From Echinarachnius parma (lineage: Eukaryota > Echinodermata > Echinoidea > Clypeasteroida > Echinarachniidae), in NCBI GenBank assembly GCA_037951105.1, contig JBAMJV010001353.1, positions 229,501 to 293,500 on the forward strand: a stretch of DNA of 64,000 nt. Reading direction: 5' to 3'. Under the pieces are notes generated by a model. That model was given only the letters and a program-made list of their open reading frames with translations, did not search any database and was not told where the DNA came from. Every line of letters starts with the position of its first letter. Position 1 is the stretch's first letter. A program made the translations under genes and the position numbers. Below are positions 43,351 through 56,183 of the stretch, piece after piece.

Positions 43351-46300
43351 TGTGTGTCTGTCTGTGAGTCCATTAGTGCCAGTGGTCAGTCCCCCTATCT
43401 TCACCATCAGTGAGGGGGGCATTGCCAGTAAGTCTGTTGGTGTTATTGATGCGTATGACTCTGATCAACGGGATAACCCAAACCAATCTCTGTACTACAT
43501 CACCGTCAACTCACAGCTTGGAGGTATGTTTGTGTGTGTGTGTTAGTTTGTTAGTCTATCTGTCTGTCTGTGTGTGTCTATGTGCCTTTGGGTGTGTCCC
43601 TTTATTATTATCATCAGCTCACTTCCTAAATGAATGGTGCATGTTTCTCTGTGTGTAGTTTCATGTGTGTCTGTCATGGATATTTTGTCTATGAATGTTT
43701 GTACATGTCTAGCTGTTTGTATTTTTGTGTCTGTTGTACACATACATGTAGGCTACATGTATTTGTTCTATTCAAATTGAAGTCATATTTTTTCTTTGTA
43801 TGTCGCTTTACTTGACAGTTGGCAGTACACTGTTCACTATCAACAATGTAACAGGAGAGATCACAACCACTCAGCCTTTAGACAGGGATAATGGTATCCA
43901 TCCAGCCATTGTCAACCTGGACATCATTGTAAGTAATACATAATCATGACATGATTTTGCTGTTGGGTGAAAACCTCACTTTGACGGCCTGAACTGCGGT
44001 GTGATTTCTGAGCTCTAAAGCCTGCATCCAGTAGATTTTTAGCAGGGTTGGCACTTTCTTATCACTAGCCCCTCTCTCTGTGATAGCACTGGGCCTCGGG
44101 GGGGGGGGGGGGGGAGGGGGGCAGTTAACACAGCTGGAATTGTTGACAGTAGTGATAAAACTGTAAGAAACTGATAAGAATGTGACCGAGTTGATTACCA
44201 CGATGGTGGAAATCAAACTAACGACAGAATCACCTAATGTGGCAACTAAAGGGATCTAGTAACATTGCTATTAAGTTACAAAAGTTATAAAGATATTTAT
44301 GATTGAAGTGTTTGGATTTGTGAATACAAAGTTAGGGCAATGAGTTAGCAAATGTTGCATTTTCGCTCAATACTTGACAGTGATTTACCACATATTTGCA
44401 CACATCACTCATCAACATCAACAGGATCTCAATGACAATGGGCCCTCACCTCGAGTATGCTATGAAGTTCCTGTCCGGATGGAAAGCTCCTACATTTATA
44501 GATTCTTTGTAGTACGCATACATGTACCTCAATTAACAATTAATCATCATCAATTCTTTTCTTTTCCTTCAGGTTTATGATAGAGGTGATCCGGACCTTG
44601 CTACATCTGTCACTGCCATCATCAACATACAGGACCTCAACGATAATGGACCCTCGTTCAACGGGTCTTACCTAGTACCTGTAGGGGAAGGGTCGTCCAC
44701 TGGTGAGGTCATCGAAACTGTCATCGCCGTTGACCCTGATGGAAACAGCAACCTTAGGTACCAGATCATCGGAGGAAACATCAATGGAACATTCATCATC
44801 GATGGTAAAGTTGGATCTCCTAATCTTTACCCTCGCCATAGCCACACACTTACATTGTAGGCAGAGTTTTACATTAATTTTGTTTTTGTCGAGGGGAGAT
44901 GAACAAATAGATCGTACCTCATGAAAGTTAATCTTATACCATATTAATTACACCATAATTACATGACTGTACTTCATCCTATTATGTAATTAGGTAACAA
45001 TGGTGAGATAAGACTGGTCAAACCGCTGGACTACAAGACTGACTGACAGTTGAAATGACCAATGAAGGGAGGGCAGTTATCATAAACAATTTGTGTTCCC
45101 AAAAATTGACTGGTTCGAAGTAACGGTAAAAATGTAATTACCGTAAATCTCTGTGTATAAGACGCACTCGTGTATAAAACGCACCCCCAACTTTCACAGA
45201 AAAATTAAAGAAAAAAAATAAAGAAAAAAAACAACTGTGTATTACCATGATTTATTAACAGGTAACAATGGTGAGATAAGACTGGTCAAGCCGTTGGACT
45301 ATGAGAAAATCACCAGCTACAATCTGACCGTTCGAGTGACCGATGAAGGAGGACAGTCGGCCGTTACGTACGTGGTCATCCCGGTCACGGACGCTAACGA
45401 CAACAACCCGACGTTCATCCAGAATCCTTACAGCTTCCTTGTGACTGAGAATGGACCTTCAGGTAATTCCCTAGGTTCTAACTTTGACTTCTATAACATG
45501 ACTTTAAAGATTGATATTTGAGACTTCAATAACACTGCTATATTTTGCATAAATGTGATGAAGAAACAATCAACCCTTTCAAGTTCTCGGTTCAATACAA
45601 TACAATTACCTTATTTCTGCATTGAAATTCCCTTTTTGGTCTATATTACAGCTGGAGTTTGTATTCAAAATAACTGCTCATTCATGGGCGTAGATACTTA
45701 CATGCACGTAATACCTATTCATCAGGGGGGGATGAATGAATAGATCATCCCCCCCTGATGAATAGGTATCAATGACAGATCTACCCCCATGTGCTCATTC
45801 ATGGTCTTGGGGCACTGCTTTCATCTTGCCTCCTATTCACACATTCTCTACAGACCACACTCAAACTCCCTTGTCCCATGTTATATAACAGCTTCTTTGT
45901 GTGTATTCCCTCCAATCCCAGCCAAGTTTGATTGGCCACTCACATCCTCTCCACTGTTATGTCTCCGCCCCCTTTCTCAGCTGTATGTATACATGTGTAC
46001 CTACAGTACATGTATATGTATGTCTATATATTATTATGTTCTTTATGTATCATCGTCATTTAGACTCTGAGGAAGATTCTGTTAGGGTAAAAAATTCAGG
46101 CCCTATATTGACTCTAAAAAATATCTATGATAACAGTAGATTAGATTGACATGGCAAATTAATTGCATTGTGACATTGTTCAGTGCCAAAACGCACTATT
46201 ATTCTGTGTAATGTTGAGGTTTTGTCTCCGTCAAACAGGTGCTCCGGTTGGCGTGGTAACAGCCGAGGATAAGGACATCGACCCTCGATACAGCAGCATC

Positions 46301-49300
46301 ATCTACACCATCGTATCGGGAGACAACAACGGTTACTTCATCATCAACAGAACAACAGGCATCATTACAACATCGACATCGCTGGACCGTGAGGAGATTG
46401 CCGAATACGCATTGGTCGTCGGGGCTTACAATCCCGAGCCTATTGGCGGCTTTACCGGAACAACCATCGTAAGTTTGCCATCCTCTTTTTTTTCTAACCG
46501 TGTGATTGGTCGAAATGTGGTTGCGTGTCACTTCATAACCAACACACCAGCAGGAATCATCACAACATTGACTGCTGGACTGGGAGCAGATAGGCGAATA
46601 CACTCTTGTTGTTGGAGGTTATAATCCTGTGGCTGTTACTGTGGCTTTACGGAAACTACTACCATTGTTGTGATATAATACAAGTAGACACACAGGTACA
46701 TGTATTAGTTGGAAGCTTACTTTATTAACTGCTTGTATATTGATGGCCCGGCTCATACAATGCCTGGTTCCTTGATATTTTATATCAATGCCTGTGTGGT
46801 AATTCACCTGAGATGGCGCTTTTCTATTTATGATATACATGTATTATACTACTTGAGTTCACTCATTACAACTATAAGTTGCCAGGTTGTTATCTTTCTA
46901 ATGATCATTGTAATATGAACGGTTGTCATTAGGGGTGCATTACACAGTCAATATACTGTGTACAAATGCTTAGTATAATCTTTACTTTGGATTGAGCAAA
47001 AGTAAAACCCGAAATAGATTAAATAAATGGGAAGGAAAAAAGTAAAAATGTGGCATATCATTGTAATATAACTATGACTTGGACAATGATTCCATTTTCC
47101 TCATCAAACAATAGGTAGACGTGGCAAGTTAGAGCGATCGAGATAACAGTTTGGATATTATTTTGTTATTTTTTCTTTTCTGCATAGGTCAACATCACAA
47201 TACAAGACTTGAATGACAACACGCCCATCTTTGATCGGAATCCCTACACGACTCAGTTGACCTCCAGTACAGGTGTGATACAGGTCCATGCAGAAGATAG
47301 AGATGAAGGAGCGAATGGCATCATCAGATATGAGATAGTTTCTGGCAATGAGAATAGTAAGATTTGTATTGTTTTATTCAAACTTAATGTTCTTTCCTGT
47401 TCCCATTAACAGCTTTTGTAATTTCATGTGTAATGTTTTCCACTTGCCCTTATCCACTCCACCATGTTCATAGTTGTCATCCAGTCTGACAATAGTTATA
47501 ACCGCGGTCAATGCTCTTGAGTCTCTCTGATCAACAGTAACCCTTTTCCCTTTTCCACATAGAGTGGTGAAGTGTGATGTCATAAATGATGTCATAAATA
47601 TTCTTTTAATAATATTCAAATTTGGACTTCATTTTCAGAAAGAGCATAACAAATACTGTCCAAATACCGAAAATCAAAGGAATAGGTTACATATTGGCTG
47701 AGATATGCACATCCGAATGATTTTTGTTGTCAATGGGCAATCAGTGTTGTGCACTACATGTATTTCCTAAATTTAGAAACCAGTGCACTATTATCACTGA
47801 TTGCTCATTGAAGTAAAATTCATTCTGATGGGCATATCTCAGCCAATACGTAACCAATTTCTTTGATTTTCGGGATTTGGACATTATTTGTTATGCTCTT
47901 TCTGAAAAAGTCCAAATTTGAAAATTTGAAAAAAGTGTTTTTATGACGTCATTGCTTCTGTACTCTATACATGTATCTTTGTGCACATGTTGAAACTGTT
48001 GTTTACTTCAGAATCTGAATTTGTTTCCTTCAATTGTTTGCCTCATTATCTCCTCCCTAGATCTGTTCAGTATTTGCCATATATCATTTTTCTCCAACTG
48101 CTTGCCTCTTCAACTTCACCTAGATCTATTAATAAGAATAATAATAATATATATTTATATAGCGCATAATAGTCAAAATTACTCTCTATGCGCTTTACAT
48201 ACTAAATTAAATAAACAAAATATATTACATCCTACAAATACAACATTTACAAAAAATGATACAATTAAGGAAAAGATAAATTACAATACAGCCTATTAAC
48301 AAAAAAAATACGTTTTTAAGGACTTCACAAAACAATCTATAATTGTTATGTCTCTCAATTTTTGGGGAAGCTCATTCCATAACATAGGTGCTACTGTTAC
48401 AAAATGCACAAAATATTACATTTCTTTTATTGTTTGCCCCTTCAACCTCACCCTAGATCTCTTTCAAATCGATGCCCAGAGTGGAGACATCAGTCTGGTC
48501 AATGCTCTCGACTCCCCTGTGATCAACAACTACACGCTGGTGGTCGTGGCTCGAGATCTTGGCAATCCCTCTCTTCAGAGCAACACGTCGGTGTTCATCG
48601 ACATCAACTACCTGGGGGAGAACACAGCACCTGTATTTGTACGCCCCACCCTGGGGCAACTCGTCCCTATAACAGAGGTGAGAGATGGCTATTCAAACTG
48701 TTATATTTGAGCCCCTCCTGCCACCCCACCCTCTCTATCTCTTACCTATGCTGTAGTCTATAAGGTTCAAGAGGGTATACCAACAGTCCCGTTTATGACT
48801 ATACCCAAGAAAGAATCATACAGTCCTTTTCTTGACTGTCCAATCGCTCCCTTTCATACAATGTGCTACCTTTATTGTTTCTATTCATTTCACTTCTTAT
48901 ACATAAATGAAGTGAAGAATGTTTTTTTTAATCAATATGTGAAATTTGTGGCTTATTTCTTATGAAATATTGTCCGGTACGTAACAAAACTTTCTGCGCA
49001 CTGTTCATGAAAAAGGGCTCATTATCTGAGCATTACTTCACTGGTAAACTATAATAAAGCAGTTAACTCTAACCCCTTTTTCAGAAGATAACTGGAGGAA
49101 TTGATCTATCTCAATAATTAATGAAATTGTATGTTTGTTGTTACTTCTTACACAGAACAACAATCCTGGTATTGCCATCTTCAATGCCTTTGCTGTCGAT
49201 GCTGGTTTTGGTAATAATGGCATCGTGGACTACAGTTTTCTGCCGACTGGCGACTACGAGTCGTTTGCAATTGATCCTCAAACTGGCAACATCACCATCC

Positions 49301-52300
49301 TTGTTTCTGCAGACAGAGAGATGAAGGAGTCATACACGGTACAAGCAAATAATTGTTTAGTGTTTTTGAGAAAAAATAAAGTTATGTTTGATCTATCTTA
49401 TCAATAAAATCAATTGTTGTTCCTTTTTGCAGCACACAAAATACAGAGTAAAATTGATCTTTTTGCCTTGCGTTGTCAAATACTTGATATTTCTACTATT
49501 TCCTCAGCCACTGTTAGATACAAATGTACATGGTTCCACATGTCTACCTGATTCCATCTATCAATGAACCTTGTGATAAACTTATCATTGCATATAATTG
49601 TCAAATTATTTGTTTATGTATCAATTTTGTTTGGATCTAGACATTATTTGATCAAGTTGAAGAAAAAAGGTTGTAATAGGCTTAAATTCCAGTATATATT
49701 TTTCTTTACATTATACTTTCATGCAGTTGACGGTGGTTGCTATGGACCAAGGGAATCCCAGTCTCTTGACAGTGCAGATCTTCATTGTCCAGGTCTTGGA
49801 TCTGAATGATGATGATTCCTATTTGTCAATATTGTAAAATTATTTTTTATGTTGTACATATTTAGTTGACAGTGGTTGCTACCGACCGAGGGAACCCTCG
49901 TCTGTCAACGGAGCAGATCTTTGTCGTCCGGGTCCTGGATCAGGATGATAATGATCCCTACTTCGCAAGACCAGACGTAAGTTTATTTTAAAAATCTCAT
50001 CTTACTGTGATATCATTCTGTGTAATTGTTATGACTGTTAACACACACTACAGCCATGTTAAAGTTCAGCTTGTACATTTTGTTAAATGATAACAATAAG
50101 CTCTTGAAGTTTCCGGTACAAGTGATAATAGTATCTCAAGCAATGAAGAGTGAAATATTTTTACAAGTAAAAAGATACACATCCCGCCAATTATAAAGTT
50201 GCACATTTATACTTTCATGCGATGCTATTTTGCCAATAATTATAATGACACATTGAATTTATAGTGAGAAATACCATTGGAGAACAGTGTAGGCCTATAG
50301 AAGAGAAGGAGGGTTTTGGGGGCAGTAGTATAAGAATAAATAATTTAAGGAGTGAAGTAAGAGAAAGTGTGAGAAGACGATTATTGTTGAAGTTCTTAAC
50401 CCCTTCAGGACTATTTCCAAAAATACTCGGGCAGGAGTCTATTGAGAATGCATGTTATAGCAAAATACTCTGGCAAGAGTCTATTGAGAATGCATGTTAT
50501 AGCAAAATACTCGGGCAGGAGTCTATTGAGAATGCATGTTATACCAAAATACTCAGGCAGGAGTCTATTGAGAATGCATGTTATAGCAAAATACTCGGGC
50601 AGGAGTCTATTGAGAATGCATGTTATACCAAACATACTCGGGCAGGAGTCTATTGAGAATGCATGTTATACCAAACATACTCGGGCAGGAGTCTATTGAG
50701 AATGCATGTTATACCAAACATACTCGGGCAGGAGTCTATTGAGAATGCATGTTATACCAAACATACTCGGGCAGGAGTCTATTGAGAATGCATGTTATAC
50801 CAAACATACTCGGGCAGGAGTCTATTGAGAATGCATGTTATACCAAACATACTCGGGCAGGAGTCTATTGAGAATGCATGTTATACCAATACTCGGGCAG
50901 GAGTCTATTGAGAATGCATGTTATAGCAAAATACTCGGGCAGGAGTCTATTGAGAATGCATGTTATAGCAAACATACTCGGGCAGGAGTCTATTGAGAAT
51001 GCATGTTATAGCAAACATACTCGGGCAGGAGTCTATTGAGAATGCATGTTATAGCAAAATACTCGGGCAGGAGTCTATTGAGAATGCATGTTATACCAAA
51101 ATACTCGGGCAGGAGTCTATTGAGAATGCATGTTATAGCAAAATACTCGGGCAGGAGTCTATTGAGAATGCATGTTATACCAAAATACTCGGGCAGGAGT
51201 CTATTGAGAATGCATGTTATAGCAAAATACTCGGGCAGGAGTCTATTGAGAATGCATGTTATAGCAAAATACTCGGGCAGGAGTCTATTGAGAATGCATG
51301 TTATACCAAAATACTCGGGCAGGAGTCTATTGAGAATGCATGTTATACCAAAATACTCGGGCAGGAGTCTATTGAGAATGCATGTTATACCAAAATACTC
51401 GGGCAGGAGTCTATTGAGAATGCATGTTATACCAAAATACTCGGGCAGGAGTCTATTGAGAATGCATGTTATAGCAAAATACTCGGGCAGGAGTCTATTG
51501 AGAATGCATGTTATACCAAAATACTCGGGCAGGAGTCTATTGAGAATGCATGTTATACCAAAATACTCGGGCAGGAGTCTATTGAGAATGCATGTTATAC
51601 CAAAATACTCGGGCAGGAGTCTATTGAGAATGCATGTTATACCAACATTAGTCCGTCGAGAAGGGGTTAAAAGACCTTAAAGTGAGGCCTGTAAAGTGTC
51701 TAACTCCACGAAAATTACTTGGAGCTTCCTCGTTTCTCTTCTACCATGTTGTTTAGCTTATGGTATTAAGAGAAGAATGAAATAGGGTTAGATTTTTTCA
51801 AATGCCCCTTTAGTGTGACGATATCTATCATTCAGCTCAAAAGCGTTAACAAACGGTCATAAACCTCATAAACATCCGTTGTAAAAGCTGAAGCATATTT
51901 TCGCTTTTTTAACCAGGAAAGCGGTGTTCTGTTTCAATGAAACTTTCATACATCATTTGGACATATCTTACAATGATTTTGGTACAGGATTGAAGTCTCA
52001 AATGTCATTTTGGGCAATATCTGACACTTTACAGGCCTCACTTTAATTGAAAAAACGTTGGTTGAAGAGGGTGAATACAATTATACTAAAAGTGTAATGT
52101 TCTTTTTCTTCACAGGGCATTGACTACCCAGTGCTGCAGAACCTAAATGTGTTTGAGAATGCTAACTTCAGTGACCTTGTGGGCTTTGTCACCCCTGCCA
52201 TCGATGTGGACTTGGGAGCAAATGGAGATATCTACTATTTCATTGTTGGTAAGAACATAACTATAAATTTGTCTGCATTTTATTCCTTAATATGCTGAAT

Positions 52301-55300
52301 TTTTTTTGTATTCTTGTGTCTATTTGAGACTGTAAAAAATCATTGACTTTAAGAATGTATTTTGTTTAGGATAGCTAGCATTAAACAAGAAATAAACTTC
52401 TTCAGAGCGAGACATATTAAAATCCAAAGCATACACATTAATCATAATTGGGCATAGATTAGCTATAATACTCCTTAGCAAGCTCATCTAAAAAAAATTA
52501 TGTTTGCTTTAGTCAACAAAGAATAAAATAAGGTGAAATCGCAGGAGGTCATTTTTCAAAAATCACAGAAACTGCTCGCCTTCCGGGCACAGAGCTCGGT
52601 ACGGACAATAGCCAGTATAGTGGTTACATAACCCGCTTTGAAGTTGAATGAATAGCTATTGAAAGTTCTGAATAGACCGCCTTTCGTGGAGGTTCGCAGC
52701 GAGCAGTTTCTGTGATTTTTGAAAAGTGACCTGTAGTGATTCCATCGCATTTTTCTCTTTTGGCAAAAGCAAACTTTTAATTGTTCAGATATGCTTCATA
52801 AGGAGAATGATAGCTTATCTGTGTCTAAATATGATTCAATTTGATGCTATGGATTTTAGTGAGCGTCGCTCTGAAAAAGTGATAAGTTTCTTTTGGAGCC
52901 CAGTTTATATGTGTAACTAATAAAATGTCTGTGGAATTTGCTGAAGTCGCACAATGATTGAGTTTCAAACTGCAAAACTTAACACATGTTCATAGACCTT
53001 GTAATACATATGGCATGTCAATGAAATTCATGGATTGGAAAATTAATAAATTAATGAATAACCAATTATGCAAAATGAGTTGTTTGTGAGAAATTGTGAT
53101 CACAATTTAAAATTAATTTAAAATAGGGAAATAAATAAAATCTCCTTTTTAATGACAGATGGCAATGGACAAAACGCCTTCAGCATCAACTCGACCACTG
53201 GCAAGATCACCGTGAACGGCACGCTGGACCGAGAGACCCTTGGGGTACACACCCTCCTTGTCCTGGCAAGCAACAACCCAGACTACGTGCCGGGGGCGGG
53301 CCCGTTCAACGTTCAGGATAATATATCGCTGAAGGAGGTGAAGATTACCTTGCTGGATATCAACGATAACGGACCCTACTTTCCCGAGACACAGATTTCT
53401 GCATGTAAGTCATTTAACTGTTCACTAGTTGATTTTGCAACCCCCATAGATTATACAGGGTTTATAGAGTTTAAAAAGGGCCAGCCAGGTTCACGTAGGC
53501 AATGGGTTATCCCATTCAGAACTGGTCCTGAAAGAACTCTGGCTATAGGGTCTGTAGTGATCAGGACAGTATATGCAACATTGGGCCGTATGCATAAAAA
53601 CAAGCAATTGCTTATAAGCAAATGTTTTAAGCACAAGCAAGAGCTTGTCAAGCAAAAGATCAAGTTCAAGCAATTGCTTAAATTCGTATGCACAAGCCTT
53701 TGCTTGTGATGAAACCTTTTGCTTGCACTGCCTAAGCAATTGCTTACGTGTTGGACAAAGGATCGTTACGGTTGTGCGAACATCGCACTGCAGGGCAACA
53801 ACGCTTCGTGCCCGACCTGGCAGCAGTATTTTTTATTACGCAAATAGGGAGGAAACAGCGCAGAGCATCAGGGGGGTTTCTGTGCCGATCGATGGACAAA
53901 AATTCCCGTAAAAAGTCTAAAATAACAGGAATTTGATCACAACATAACCTCTGGAATATGGAGCTTGAAATCATCCTGAAACGGTATGAAAATTTGATCC
54001 TTAAACGCGAATGCCCTGAGTAAGCAAGAGCTCAAGCTGGTCTGGATGTGCTTGAAAAAACGCAAGCAATTGCTTATCAAGACAAGTAAAAGGTTCGTTT
54101 TATGCATACGGTTTTAAGCAATTGCTTGTTTGGTAAGCAATTGCTTACGAGCAGTAAGCAATTGCTTGTGCTTGTAAGCAAATGCTTTTGCTTGCAAGCA
54201 ATTGCTTGTTTTTATGCATACCGATTCAAGCAAAAGGCTAGCACAAGCAATTGCTTGTTTTTATGCATACGGCCCATTGTATACCCCATGCGGGTATCCA
54301 TGTTCATTGATGAGAGAGGGGAGAGGGTGTTTGCAATCAAATTCAATGCATAATGATCTTTTATTATTACCCCATAGATCTTAAATTATTGAGGACTAAA
54401 AAATTATCTTTTATTTCTCAAAGCTCTCTGACAGGTATCCCATAGGACATTGCGCTCGGCAGGCAGTTCTGCCGTCACCGTCACCGTACAGGACCGGGAT
54501 AGCTGGAACAACCACAAAAACATCATCTTCTCCATCCATGCACTTTTCAAATAAAAACTTCATTCTAAATGTATTGTAATATTTCCGTAGATGGCTAATT
54601 AGGAGAACTAAACAACTCTCTTCTTTTCTCAAAACTCTCACCAGGCATCCCATATGACATTGGGCTGGGAAGTTCTGCCGTCACCGTCACCGTCCAGGAC
54701 CGCGATAGCGGGAGCAACCTGGACATCGTGTACACCATCCAAGCAGCCATCTTTGTCAACGAGAGAGGGGAGAGGGTGGATGCTCGCTCGACGTTTGCGA
54801 TCGAGTCGTCGACAGGCCGTATAATGACCAATCAGGAGTTTGGCTCCGCCTACCTCAATGGATACTTCGACCTGGTCGTCCTGGCAACAGATGCTGTCTC
54901 TGGACAGAGCGCTGTGACAACCGTCAGGGTAAGAGCGAATTAAGAGAAATTGAATAATTAACCCTTTGACTCGCAAATTAGATATCAAAAATCAATTTGA
55001 CCCAGTAATTTAGACAAGTTGCATGAAAAGTTTAATCACCTATGTCATATACATATACATGTTGAGCTGATCATTTTTCCCAACTCTTTGGCGCTCATGT
55101 TGACGAGTTTGCTTACTCCAAATATGACAAATTATATACCATTTTAATGTAATGTTTCTCGACTTATTGGTTGTTTTGTTGTGTAAGGTCACATAGTAAG
55201 ATGTAGATGTTTTAATTTATTTCCCCCCCCCATTTATTCCAGCTGTGCATCCTGAATAATAACCAGCGGGTCGTGGTGGTGATTGACTCTGGGATCGATG

Positions 55301-56138
55301 TCGTCAGAGAAAACAGAGAAATTTTGATAGAGTGAGTATGAATTCCCTTCCTTGACACACTAAAGTTCATCTGTTTTGGAATTTCACAAGAATTAACATT
55401 TAAACTTGTGATCAAAATACAAATTTTGAAGTACCGGTATATAGATATTCATGATAAATTGTTTTTTAGAAAATGTTATATTTTATGTTTTGTACGTTTT
55501 GCTTTGATGCAAATGGAAATAAAATAATCTTGAAATTTAACTGGATTATTCATTGTAGTTTACAAAAGTATGGTTTTATTGTGCATATATGGCTGTGTAG
55601 CCATGTATGTACTAACCCTGATATACGATGATCGAGTATCTCTGATAATTGTTATAATACTGTTCTAAATACAGAGAATATCCTCATCACAGTCCTAACA
55701 AACCATGTTAACAATGGCATTTATGTGTATATACTACCGAGTAGACCTTTTTATAACTAAGTATTTAATATTAACCCTTTTTGTAATGTGCAGGGTCTTG
55801 CAAAATATCACTGGCGGTATCGTCTTCATTGACGACATAACAACAAACCGTGATGAGAATGGCAATGTGATCCCAGAGCAGACTAGGGTGCTGATCCACG
55901 TTGTCAATAGAACTACGGGAGAAGTGATTGATGCAAATGTTGTCACAACGTAAGTACAGGCCTTTTCATGAAGAACAATTATGACTATAACGACAAATAA
56001 AATCAGAGATGATGGTGATGATAGCGATGTTGTTGCTGCATTGTCATTATGATGATGACGACGACGACGACGACGACGACGGCGACGGCGACGACGACGA
56101 TGAGGATGATGGAGATGATGAGGATGATGAGGATGATG

Positions 56139-56183
<45 letters not shown>

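Noticed and set aside
50993-51670. Open frame of 225 codons with a 14-residue repeat (KILGQESIENACY)
   Set aside because: It is the 42-bp minisatellite read through. Two + frames and the minus strand are equally open, and variants of 43 bp break it elsewhere. No start context, splice sites or known family.
33855-51670. CRISPR-like regular repeats
   Set aside because: The 47-bp and 42-bp arrays are direct tandem repeats without spacers, in a eukaryotic intron.
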